This document shows positions 24,793 to 32,588 of a stretch of DNA of 32,588 bases, piece after piece. The notes under the pieces are model-generated. The model was not told the origin of the DNA, ran no database searches, and was given only the letters and a program-made list of their open reading frames with translations. Position numbers and translations under genes: made by a program. The DNA is from Planctomyces sp. GTDB lineage: Bacteria > Planctomycetota > Planctomycetia > Planctomycetales > Planctomycetaceae. The DNA is taken from the NCBI GenBank assembly GCA_016795105.1, contig JAEUIH010000083.1, positions 1 to 32,588 on the forward strand, in the 5' to 3' direction. The first letter of the stretch is position 1; every line of letters starts with the position of its first letter.

Positions 24793-27700
24793 TCAATCTT
24801 TCTTCTTCAATGACTGCATGAATTCCACGACATCGGCCAGTTCCTGAGTTGTCATTGTTTTCTGCAGATCTGCAGGCATCATCGACACTTTTTGCTTGAC
24901 CAGTTCTTCGACATCGGATCGTTTAAACTCGCGAACAATTGCGTCATCGCCTTTCAGACTGATTGATTCATCTGTCTGGCTGGTCAGCAATCCCGTGACC
25001 GTGGTTCCGGATGCAAGCACAACCGTCCACGCTTCATAGTTATGACTGATCCCTGCACTTGGATACAGGATGGATTCGAACATCGCATCCCGGCTGAGTT
25101 TACTTCCAATTTCGGTCAGGTTTGGTCCAATTTCGCGTCCCATTCCATCCACGACATGACATTTATGGCAGGTGCCGGTTGAAAAGAAAATCGCTCGACC
25201 ATTTGCCAGCTTTCCATCAAGTTTCAGAAGTTCACTGACCGGTGGAGTCGGTTTGTTGTCCTTTGATGGAGGCAGAGGAAACAGCCGCATTGCCTGTTCT
25301 CTTGCAGCTCTGGATGGGGACGCATGAAGAGCGGCTGCCACAGCCTGAGTCAGTTCACCGTCCAGCAAATCATGTTCGACCTGTCGGACAAGCTCAGCAG
25401 CGCCATTGTTAACTCGAGCTGCAGCACGAACACATGCACGACGAACATCAATTGCGACACTCTCATCGGCAATGACGCTGAGCAGTGGGTCAGCGATTGC
25501 ACCCTGAGAAGAACTTCCCAGTGCTTCGGCAGTTCGAACGGCTGATGCTGGATCATCGCTGCGCAAAGCGGCGACGATCAAATCATTTTGCTTCAGATCG
25601 AGTAGGGCTGAGATCGCTTCAACTCCGAGTTGTTCTGTTGGCTTCTCCTGTGCGAGCAGCAAGATATCCGGATAGTGAGTGCTCAAAGAGAACCGACGAA
25701 CCAGCTGGATGAACCGCGACGTCCCTCTGGCATCTTCCAGGACCTTCGCCAGAGCCGCGGCAGCATCCGGGTCACCCGAGATATCTCCGCCGATGCGCTG
25801 CAGCGACTCCGCAATCACTTCGGATGCTGCGTCTTCTTTCATTGCAGCAACAGCGTCTCCCGCAAGCAGCTTCCGGACAGCAGCAGCACGAAGATCCGCG
25901 TCCTGGAAATCCAGTGCTCGAAACATCCCCGGGATTCCCGCTGCGGGATTTGTGGACGCGCCAACTTCGAGCGTCCCGGTTGAATACGCAACGATCTTCT
26001 TCGCAATTTCTTCAGACGAGTTCTTTGCCCGACTGCGCCAGATGATGTCTTCCATCTGATTCGGCGGAGGAAGATCGCGTCGAGTAGACCTTAGTTTGAG
26101 ATACGCTGCAAGGCACCGATCCCAGTCATTCCCCGCAGCAATTCCCAGAGCTTCAAGGTACCATCGATCCTGTCCGTCATGAAAGGCAGCAAGGCGAGCC
26201 CACATTGCAGGCTTTTTGTCGGAATCGAGATGACGCAGGGCCACACAACATTCACGGCGAACTGCCAGTGATTCATCGCTGCTTAGCTTTTCAATTACAG
26301 AACTGACAGACTTTCCCAGACGACGAGCCATCCGCAGACCGGTGATTCGAATATCAGCATTTGAGTCAGCGATGGCCATGTCTATGTATTGCTGCGCTTT
26401 TCCATCGATCTGCCCCAGCAGCCATAATGCACGTGCTCGGAATCTTGGATTGGTATTGGTTTCAAAAATCTCTTTCAGAACAGGCTCCGCTGCCGCCCCG
26501 CTGGCAAGTAGTTTCTGATAGGCCAGATATCGTGTCGCAACGTTGGGACTGAGCAATGCCTGGGCCGCACCTTCAATTGTCTCCAGATCCACAGTCGGCA
26601 CCTGATAGGCCTTACCAGGCAGAGACACTCGGAACAATCGTCCTCGATCAACATCTCCCTGACGATGACCACCCACACCTGGATCATACCAGTCTGCGAC
26701 AATCAGCGAACCATCTGGGGCGACGCACACGTCGGAGGGACGAAACCACTGATCTCGAGTTCCGTTCAGCAGGTTATTGATCTCGCCGGCATAACCCGCG
26801 CCCTGCGGGATCGTGGCATAACTTCTTACGACATTTGGTCCTGCGTCACAGTGGATTAGCTGATTAAGAAAACGCTCCGGCAGCTGATCGCCTTCGTAGA
26901 TCAAAATTCCGGTTGGAGATCCCGCACCAGTCTGCAGAACGTTTGGAACGACCCCAGGATCGTTCAGGTGCCAGTGACGATGAGGAACTTCGAGTTCAAG
27001 ATTTGTTCGAGGCGACGTCCAGCCAGCCCCCGTGATTTCATCCTTGTACCCATAGTTCCCGAACTCCATCACATAGTTGATGCGTACGCCTCGATTCCCG
27101 TCATCATCATTGTCCGACTGCCAGATACTTCCAAAGCTGTCGACACACAATTCCCAGTTGTTGCGGAAGTTCCACCCCAGCGTCTCAACCTTTGATCCGT
27201 CGAGTTCGCATCGAAACGCCATGCCCTCCTGATAAGGCTGACGGGCTGCTCGCACTTCGTTGCCGGCCAGGTCTTTGACGATGGCCCCATCCGGCGTATG
27301 CAGCTCTTCTCCACTGTTGCCGAAATTAAAATACAGTCGACCGTCCGGACCAAACGTAAAGCTGTGGATGCCGTGATCATGCTGAGTGCCCTTGATCCCG
27401 GTGAACAGGACTTCTTTCCGGTCGGATTTCAGGTCCATGTTGTCGTCGTAGAATGAAAACACACTGTCGCCAGCTGACACAATGACTCGATCGCCAAGCA
27501 CACAAACACCATGCGCTGAATCAATATCGCGTCCCTGATAAAACACTGTCTGCTTATCAGCAACACCATCATGATCGGTGTCCTCGAGTACCAAAATCCG
27601 GTCACCTTCCGGTCGATCGGGATTATTCCCATTAGCAAATCGTCGATAGTTCACAACTTCACACACCCATACGCGTCCGAGGTGGTCAACATCAATGTTT

Positions 27701-28335
27701 GATGGACTCAGCAACATCGGTTCGGCCGCAAACAATCGAGTTTCCACACCATCTGCAACATCGAGCGCTGCCACCGCAGACTCCGGTGAACGATCTTCAG
27801 ATGGCGAAGCCGGGGGAGCCGCAGTGAATACGAAAAACTGCACACTGCTGGCACCACCTTCGCCCTGATCTGTTCCGCCATTATCGAGCCCACAGCGAGC
27901 TTCAAATGTTTGATAACCTTCAGGAAGTTCGTAGTGAATCACAGAATTGGCGTGAGTCCCAATCCCGAATTTCACAGGTTCGCCGGCAATCTTCAGGGGC
28001 TCACCCGCAGCATTCCCGTTGACATGAACCTTTCCCCACTGCGAATCCGCGGACTTCCATTTGAGTTCCGTCAGTGGCAATCTGCCTTTGGGCCCCGTCA
28101 GGACCGGTTCGGCCCAGTCAGCCCAATCACATCCAAAACCATTTCCGCCGTCCGTGACGACGAGGTACAGGTTCTTCGCACCCGCAATATCAGCTTTGAT
28201 GGGAACTGCGTGCTTTGGCGTGGCCGTTGTGACCACAGGCGTCACCGCAACGGGCTTTTCTGCCCGAACGGCTGGAACGAACGCGAATGCAACAGCGATC
28301 AGTAAAATCGCTCGCCTGACAGGATTCAGTTTCAC
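24793..28335 (-). CDS. PVC-type cytochrome c protein with NPCBM, propeller and HEAT-like repeats
   Basis: This large periplasmic protein is of a kind abundant in planctomycetes. It has 1180 residues and starts with GTG at 28335 after GAGGT. The signal peptide is 1-25 (VRA cut). Domains in order: an NPCBM-like carbohydrate-binding domain (about 48-170, LKWKSADSQWGKVHVNGN), a membrane-bound-dehydrogenase beta-propeller (about 190-590, with IDVDHLGRVWVCEVVNYR), HEAT-like helical repeats (about 600-1000), and a C-terminal cytochrome c domain. The latter has CHKCH at 1056-1060 and a likely distal Met in VSMMPADL near 1152. It should oxidise a sugar or other substrate bound by the propeller and pass electrons to the haem (family-based inference). 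It is first in a set with the ABC ATPase and permease. Confidence 0.92.
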   Translation of the reverse strand: MKLNPVRRAILLIAVAFAFVPAVRAEKPVAVTPVVTTATPKHAVPIKADIAGAKNLYLVVTDGGNGFGCDWADWAEPVLTGPKGRLPLTELKWKSADSQWGKVHVNGNAAGEPLKIAGEPVKFGIGTHANSVIHYELPEGYQTFEARCGLDNGGTDQGEGGASSVQFFVFTAAPPASPSEDRSPESAVAALDVADGVETRLFAAEPMLLSPSNIDVDHLGRVWVCEVVNYRRFANGNNPDRPEGDRILVLEDTDHDGVADKQTVFYQGRDIDSAHGVCVLGDRVIVSAGDSVFSFYDDNMDLKSDRKEVLFTGIKGTQHDHGIHSFTFGPDGRLYFNFGNSGEELHTPDGAIVKDLAGNEVRAARQPYQEGMAFRCELDGSKVETLGWNFRNNWELCVDSFGSIWQSDNDDDGNRGVRINYVMEFGNYGYKDEITGAGWTSPRTNLELEVPHRHWHLNDPGVVPNVLQTGAGSPTGILIYEGDQLPERFLNQLIHCDAGPNVVRSYATIPQGAGYAGEINNLLNGTRDQWFRPSDVCVAPDGSLIVADWYDPGVGGHRQGDVDRGRLFRVSLPGKAYQVPTVDLETIEGAAQALLSPNVATRYLAYQKLLASGAAAEPVLKEIFETNTNPRFRARALWLLGQIDGKAQQYIDMAIADSNADIRITGLRMARRLGKSVSSVIEKLSSDESLAVRRECCVALRHLDSDKKPAMWARLAAFHDGQDRWYLEALGIAAGNDWDRCLAAYLKLRSTRRDLPPPNQMEDIIWRSRAKNSSEEIAKKIVAYSTGTLEVGASTNPAAGIPGMFRALDFQDADLRAAAVRKLLAGDAVAAMKEDAASEVIAESLQRIGGDISGDPDAAAALAKVLEDARGTSRFIQLVRRFSLSTHYPDILLLAQEKPTEQLGVEAISALLDLKQNDLIVAALRSDDPASAVRTAEALGSSSQGAIADPLLSVIADESVAIDVRRACVRAAARVNNGAAELVRQVEHDLLDGELTQAVAAALHASPSRAAREQAMRLFPLPPSKDNKPTPPVSELLKLDGKLANGRAIFFSTGTCHKCHVVDGMGREIGPNLTEIGSKLSRDAMFESILYPSAGISHNYEAWTVVLASGTTVTGLLTSQTDESISLKGDDAIVREFKRSDVEELVKQKVSMMPADLQKTMTTQELADVVEFMQSLKKKD

Positions 28336-28442
28336 GGGGTCAACACCTCAGGGAACAATGGCCTCAGGACTGAAAGTCATGGTACGATGAACAGAATATT
28401 CACAGATTCTGCCTCCAAACGCCACTGTCTATTCACATTGGA

Positions 28443-31289
28443 ATGCGAAAAATCACGGCTATGTCAAAGCAGTCGGGACTACAACAGGTTCAACATTCCC
28501 AGGCAACTGAAGTGAAGTATGAATTTACGCCCGTGCTGGTTGAAATCCTGCAGCACCTGAACTCATCGTTGCTCGTCACAACCTACCAGGCCGGAAAGCT
28601 GATGAGCCTTGGCACTTTTGACGGAACTCTCCATATCGGCTTTCATACATTCGAGCGCCCAATGGGACTGGCCGTTGATTCCGCGCGTATCGCCCTGGGA
28701 ACTCGACGCGATGTCCACTTCCTGAGAGCCAATCGAGAAGTTGCCACGAGGATTCAGCCTGCCGGTAAGTGGGATTCCTGCCTGATCCCCGTTTCGACGA
28801 CTCACACCGGAAGCATCCATGGGCACGAACTTGCATGGGGCACGGACGGACTCTGGATCGTTAACACACTATTCTCCTGCCTCTGCCAGCTTCACGAAGA
28901 CTATAGCTTTGTTCCAAGATGGAAGCCTCCGTTTATCACAGAACTGGCAGACCAGGATCGCTGTCACCTGAATGGACTTGCGATGGATGCAGGTCGACCC
29001 CGATTTGTGACCGCGATGGCAGAGTCAAACACACCTGCTGGCTGGCGGCCGACGAAGGCATCCAGTGGCGTTGTCATCGATGTTGAAACCGGGCAAACGG
29101 TCTGCCGTGGGTTTGCGATGCCACATTCTCCAAGGATTCACCACGGTCGACTCTGGGTACTCGACTCAGGTCGAGGAGCCCTGTGCGTTGCCGACCCGGT
29201 CTCGGGTCACACAGAGATCGTCGCACATTTTCCAGGCTACGTCCGCGGACTTTCATTCGCAGGACAGTTTGCGTTTGTCGGTTTATCGAAGATTCGAGAG
29301 ACCTCTGTGTTTGGAGGAGTGCCGATCGCAGAAAATCGCAGTGAGCTGAAGTGCGGAATTGGGGTGGTCGATCTTGTTTCAGCAAAGACAGTTGCCGTCT
29401 TTCAGTTTCTGTCAGGCGTCTCAGAAATCTTTGCAGTCGAAGTTGCCGACAACATGCGATGCCCTTTTCTGTCGAGTGGCAGGGTGACATCCAGTGGCAG
29501 GGTGACAAATCAGGAGTATTCGAGTCAGGAACATGACGTATGGGTTGTTCCATCGCCCGGCATTCTGCCACCTTTCACTGCGTCGATTCCATGGTACTCG
29601 CGAGGCCCCGCGGCGCAACCGGCAACAGGTCCAGGCCTACAGGCAAGCCGGCCACAACCTGCAGTGAACAGTCCTGCCAATGCAGTCGATGCTTATTCAC
29701 TGCAGACGGCGATTACGCTCGTGAATCGAGGAAACCAGCTGCAGGAGCAGCAGAAGCCCAGTGAAGCCATCGCATGCTATGAACGCGCAATCGAAACCGA
29801 TCTTAACTGCATCGCGGCATGGCAGAATCTTGGATATCTCCTCTTCAATCAGGGATTTGCTGAAAGAGCTCGCGATGTGTATTCACGCCTGATTGAACTG
29901 GACCCATCTCCGCTGAATCAGCTGCTTGCTGCGTCTGTGCTGCCGATCACTTATGACTCCATCGAGGAACTCCACACGTGGAGACGCCTTCAGTCCGAGA
30001 ACATACGCCGGATGGCAGCGATCAGGCTGGAAGTCGATGCTTCTCGGCATCTCGTTCCAACCGCCTTCTTCTGGCCGTATCAGGGGATGAATGACATCAA
30101 CATCATGCGTGATCGTGGCTCGATCATTCGTGGGGGAGATTTTACAACGACGACCGTCCCTGTGATGGACCAATTGGCAGCCAGACGAATTCGTGTTGGA
30201 TTTATCTCGGCCTACTTTCGCAACCACACGATCGGCCGACTGAATATAGGGCGTATCAGCCGGTTAGATCGAAACCGATTTCATGTTACCGTTTTCGCCG
30301 CGGGGAAGAGCCCGTCATCTGCGCAGTTTGCAGATGAGTATGCGTTCCGTTTCCGTGAAACCGCAGACACATATGTTGAACTTCCGAACGAGCTGCAGGG
30401 TGCCGCTCATTTCCTGCAACAACAGGAACTCGATCTATTAGTCTTCACCGATGTGGGAATGGACGCTCTGACGTCGACACTGAGCCATTCGCGGTTTGCT
30501 CCGGTTCAATGTGCAACGTGGGGTCATCCTGAAACCACAGGAAGTTCTGCGATCGACTTCTTCCTCTCGAGTGAACTTCTCGAAAGTCCGGCGGGACAGA
30601 CCCACTACACCGAGCGACTACTGCGAATGAAGTCTCTTGGCACGTATTATGAAAACCCCAAACGACTCGCAGATCAAACCCTGACACGTCAGTCGTTCCA
30701 GCTCCCCGAAACCTCGCACTGGTATGCATGTCCCCAGTCTCTGTTTAAGTTCCATCCGGACTTTGACGAGTCCATTGCGGAAATCCTTCGGCAGGATCAA
30801 AACGGGATCCTTATTCTGCTTGAAGGTCGGACGCCTGAATGGACGAAACGACTGACAACTCGGCTCCGCAGAACCGTCGGGGACAGCTTTGACAGAATTC
30901 ACTTTCTGCCTCAACAGACAAATTCTGCATATTTGCAGCTGCTCGGACTTTCTGACGTGGTACTCGACCCGTTTCACTTCGGAGGCGGAAACAGTAGTTA
31001 CGAGAGTTTTGCGATGGGCACTCCGGTTGTCACACTGCCTGGAGAATTTCTTCGAAGCCGAATTACGACAGCCCTGTGTCTCCGAATGAACTTTACCGAT
31101 CTGATCGCGAAAGACGCAAAACATTACGTGAAACTCGCCGTCCGGCTTGGGACAGAATCGAAGTATCAGAAGCGGATTCGCCAGCAAATCGAAGAAGCTG
31201 CTCCGATCCTGTTTGACAATCCTCAGGATTTGGTGTGTTTTGAATCAATCCTCGAAGAGGCCGTGCGCACGTCTCAAATATCCCCGTAA
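28443..31289 (+). CDS. TIGR03032-like / TPR / OGT-like glycosyltransferase fusion
   Basis: A 948-residue protein in three parts. Residues about 24-395 resemble the TIGR03032 family (LLVTTYQAGKLMSLG, PMGLAVDS, HGHELAWGTDGLWIVNT, CHLNGLAMD), probably a beta-propeller of unknown function. Residues about 419-500 contain TPRs (ANRGNQLQEQQKPSEAIACYERAIE-type). Residues about 582-945 resemble GT41/OGT-like glycosyltransferases: VGFISAYFRNHTIGRL, DLLVFTDVGMD, APVQCATWGHPETTG, SLFKFHPDF with a possible UDP-binding lysine K769, and DPFHFGGGNSSYESFAMGTPVV. The sequence suggests protein or peptide glycosylation in the cytoplasm (inference). A 15-base direct duplication at 29475-29507 repeats SSGRVT in the linker. 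The start at 28443 lacks a clear ribosome binding site; 28461 is an alternative. The gene is 107 bases from the divergent cytochrome gene. Confidence 0.85.
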   Translation: MRKITAMSKQSGLQQVQHSQATEVKYEFTPVLVEILQHLNSSLLVTTYQAGKLMSLGTFDGTLHIGFHTFERPMGLAVDSARIALGTRRDVHFLRANREVATRIQPAGKWDSCLIPVSTTHTGSIHGHELAWGTDGLWIVNTLFSCLCQLHEDYSFVPRWKPPFITELADQDRCHLNGLAMDAGRPRFVTAMAESNTPAGWRPTKASSGVVIDVETGQTVCRGFAMPHSPRIHHGRLWVLDSGRGALCVADPVSGHTEIVAHFPGYVRGLSFAGQFAFVGLSKIRETSVFGGVPIAENRSELKCGIGVVDLVSAKTVAVFQFLSGVSEIFAVEVADNMRCPFLSSGRVTSSGRVTNQEYSSQEHDVWVVPSPGILPPFTASIPWYSRGPAAQPATGPGLQASRPQPAVNSPANAVDAYSLQTAITLVNRGNQLQEQQKPSEAIACYERAIETDLNCIAAWQNLGYLLFNQGFAERARDVYSRLIELDPSPLNQLLAASVLPITYDSIEELHTWRRLQSENIRRMAAIRLEVDASRHLVPTAFFWPYQGMNDINIMRDRGSIIRGGDFTTTTVPVMDQLAARRIRVGFISAYFRNHTIGRLNIGRISRLDRNRFHVTVFAAGKSPSSAQFADEYAFRFRETADTYVELPNELQGAAHFLQQQELDLLVFTDVGMDALTSTLSHSRFAPVQCATWGHPETTGSSAIDFFLSSELLESPAGQTHYTERLLRMKSLGTYYENPKRLADQTLTRQSFQLPETSHWYACPQSLFKFHPDFDESIAEILRQDQNGILILLEGRTPEWTKRLTTRLRRTVGDSFDRIHFLPQQTNSAYLQLLGLSDVVLDPFHFGGGNSSYESFAMGTPVVTLPGEFLRSRITTALCLRMNFTDLIAKDAKHYVKLAVRLGTESKYQKRIRQQIEEAAPILFDNPQDLVCFESILEEAVRTSQISP
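29475..29507 (+). repeat. In-frame 18-bp tandem microduplication
   Basis: AGTGGCAGGGTGACA occurs at 29475-29489 and 29493-29507, period 18. It duplicates six residues (SSGRVT) in the linker between the TIGR03032-like and TPR parts. Confidence 0.8.
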
Positions 31290-31691
31290 ACTGTTTGCAG
31301 AAAAGACTTTAACAGCAACACACCGGATGTGAGAGCACGGAGAATTACAGACCGGGGGAATCATCAGAACTTGTTCCCGCGGGAGTTTGCCAGAAACTTC
31401 GGCAGGGGGTGTTGATGAAACCGGGAATTGACGATAACCTTTTGCGTTCTTCAACTTACGCGTTTTGGGCGGGTTATAAACAGCCGTCTCCCAACCACCC
31501 GGCAAGTGGCAGCGAAGATGAAGATGTTTTCTCTGCACGTAGTCGCCCTCGATATAAAGAGAGGCGGTCACTGCCTGTCGAGTTCCACTTTCGGGTTTGC
31601 CAACCCATTCGGAACAGTATGACGGTCGATTCGAGTGTTTCGAATTGATGGTGCAGAGCCAGTGAGTTTTTGGTTGGAGTTCTGCAGTACA
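31290..31691. other. Intergenic region upstream of rpsD
   Basis: About 400 bases without a supported gene. The promoter and leader of rpsD should be here. S4 autoregulates its own mRNA in several bacteria, but no S4-binding structure can be drawn with confidence. A minus-strand frame across 31245-31571 has no recognisable domain. Confidence 0.5.
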
Positions 31692-32300
31692 ATGGGGCGT
31701 TACATTGGTCCGAAAGGACGCGTCAATCGACGGATTGGCATGAATGTGTTTGAGTCTGCTGGTGCGATCAAAGCATCAGAGCGCAAAGAGTATCCACCGG
31801 GTATGCATCGTCGTCGCAAGAAAGCGACGAACTACGGTGCTGCTCTGAATGAAAAGCAGAAGATTAAGTTTTACTACGGCCTTCGTGACCGCCAGCTTCG
31901 TCGATACTTCGATAAGGCTCGTCGCATGAAAGGCAACACCGGACAGTTGCTGCTGATTCTGTGCGAACTGCGTCTCGACAATGTCGTCCGCCGCGCCGGT
32001 TTCACCATGACCCGCCCACAGGCTCGTCAGGGAATTGTGCATCGCCACTTCCAGCTCAACGGTGTCACAGTCAGCAAGCCATCAATCATCGTAAAGCCCG
32101 GTGATGTGATTACTCTGCGAAATCGACCAAACATCCGAAAGCTCTACACAGCAATCGGAGAATCTGCTCCAGCACCATCTGCTGAGTGGGTCTCTTTCGA
32201 CAAGGCTGAGATGAAGGCAATCGTAACAGCTCGCCCAACCTTTGAAGATGTTCAACTTCAGGTTGAAGTCGGTCAGGTCGTGGCATTCATGTCGCGCTGA
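31692..32300 (+). CDS. rpsD: 30S ribosomal protein S4
   Basis: S4 binds 16S rRNA early in small-subunit assembly. The ATG at 31692 opens MGRYIGPKGRVNRRIG, the usual form in this phylum; the frame continues 57 bases upstream, but homology starts here. Of 202 residues, the N-terminal part lacks the zinc cysteines seen in some S4 proteins. The S4 RNA-binding domain (about 96-160) shows LRLDNVVRRAGFTMTRPQARQGIVHRHFQLNG. The gene stands alone rather than in the alpha operon with rpsM, rpsK and rpoA. A perfect hairpin terminator follows. Confidence 0.97.
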   Translation: MGRYIGPKGRVNRRIGMNVFESAGAIKASERKEYPPGMHRRRKKATNYGAALNEKQKIKFYYGLRDRQLRRYFDKARRMKGNTGQLLLILCELRLDNVVRRAGFTMTRPQARQGIVHRHFQLNGVTVSKPSIIVKPGDVITLRNRPNIRKLYTAIGESAPAPSAEWVSFDKAEMKAIVTARPTFEDVQLQVEVGQVVAFMSR

Positions 32301-32332
32301 TTCACTGCTCGGCGGTGTTCAAGAACTCGAAG

Positions 32333-32362
32333 AAACGTCGACAGCATCTGTCGACGTTTTTT
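32333..32362 (+). terminator. Intrinsic terminator of rpsD
   Basis: AAACGTCGACAG (32333-32344) and CTGTCGACGTTT (32348-32359) pair perfectly over 12 bp around the loop CAT and run into TTTTTTC. It lies 32 bases past the rpsD stop codon. Confidence 0.95.
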
Positions 32363-32379
32363 CATGCGCCCCCATTAAG

Positions 32380-32540
32380 TAGGATGGGCATTCCTGCCCG
32401 TCCCTTCCTGGTTCGAGCACTACGCCGCCGCAGGGACGTCCTCAAATGTAGGATGGGCATTCCTGCCCGTCCCGTCCTGGTTCGAGCACTGCGCCGCCGC
32501 AGGGACGTGCTCAAATGTAGGATGGGCATTCCTGCCTGAG
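32380..32540. repeat. 69-bp tandem repeat, about 2.3 copies
   Basis: Units start at 32380, 32449 and 32518 with TAGGATGGGCATTCCTGCC. Copies 1 and 2 differ at only a few positions (for example C/G near the middle and A/G in ACTACGCC/ACTGCGCC). The third copy breaks off at about 32537. GGATGGGCA-TTCC-TGCCCGTCC forms a 9-bp stem with one G-T pair. The 69-base period is a multiple of three, so a repetitive open frame results, but no start signal or domain supports a protein. The region follows the rpsD terminator. Confidence 0.85.
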
Positions 32541-32588
32541 TGTTACCCACATTCTTTGTAAATCTTGCAACGAGCAGGTAGAGATTTC

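Noticed and set aside
32410-32422. GGTTCGAGCAC resembles a tRNA T-loop
   Set aside because: It is part of the 69-bp tandem repeat, recurs at 32479, and no acceptor, D or anticodon stem can be built around it.
1-32588. CRISPR array or defence system
   Set aside because: No regularly spaced repeats with unique spacers and no cas, restriction, toxin-antitoxin or other defence gene was found. The tandem repeat at 32380 has no spacers.

Overview
The window looks like a chromosomal segment of a planctomycete (PVC superphylum), probably from the Planctomycetaceae/Gimesiaceae side. The evidence is a PVC-type cytochrome c protein with propeller and HEAT-like repeats, a zinc-ribbon Ser/Thr kinase divergent from a kinase-linked ECF sigma factor, an rpsD typical of the phylum, base composition a little above 50% GC, and many short intergenic repeats. 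There is no integrase, transposase, CRISPR array or recognisable tRNA. No species is assigned.

Layout. Positions 1-1032 hold no convincing gene, only repeats. A secreted TPR protein with a collagen-like tail (1122-3443, minus) ends at a strong hairpin terminator. A plus-strand run follows: beta-carbonic anhydrase and a membrane M28 peptidase (15 bp apart), a citrate-synthase-like protein lacking the catalytic histidines, then threonine synthase, an HpcH/HpaI aldolase, a PhyH-type dioxygenase and an SDR oxidoreductase. After a repeat-bearing gap, a minus-strand run reads from right to left: a membrane-anchored TPR protein, an RluD-type pseudouridine synthase, a fumarylacetoacetate-hydrolase-family enzyme and PanB, the last two overlapping by 4 bp. 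Next come a 1103-residue membrane Ser/Thr kinase (minus) and the divergent ECF sigma factor (plus), then a secreted SH3-like protein (plus). A minus-strand set follows: large PVC cytochrome c, ABC ATPase and ABC-2 permease. A 948-residue fusion of a TIGR03032-like domain, TPRs and an OGT-like glycosyltransferase (plus) and rpsD (plus) close the window, followed by a perfect-stem terminator and a 69-bp tandem repeat.

How genes may work together. The kinase and sigma factor share one divergent promoter region and plausibly form a signalling module. The cytochrome, ATPase and permease genes are close enough to be one transcript. Aldolase, dioxygenase and SDR could act in catabolism of a sugar acid or other small organic acid, but no substrate can be read from the sequence. 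The remaining enzymes are housekeeping (ThrC, PanB, RluD, S4, carbonic anhydrase).

The most unusual signals are: (1) a REP/REPIN-like stem-loop family at three gene ends, one copy of which forms the 3' end of the kinase reading frame; (2) two intergenic islands about 11 kb apart that carry the same two short motifs in inverted orientation; (3) the citrate-synthase pseudoenzyme; (4) the TIGR03032-TPR-OGT fusion. I found no defence or mobile system that I would call new.
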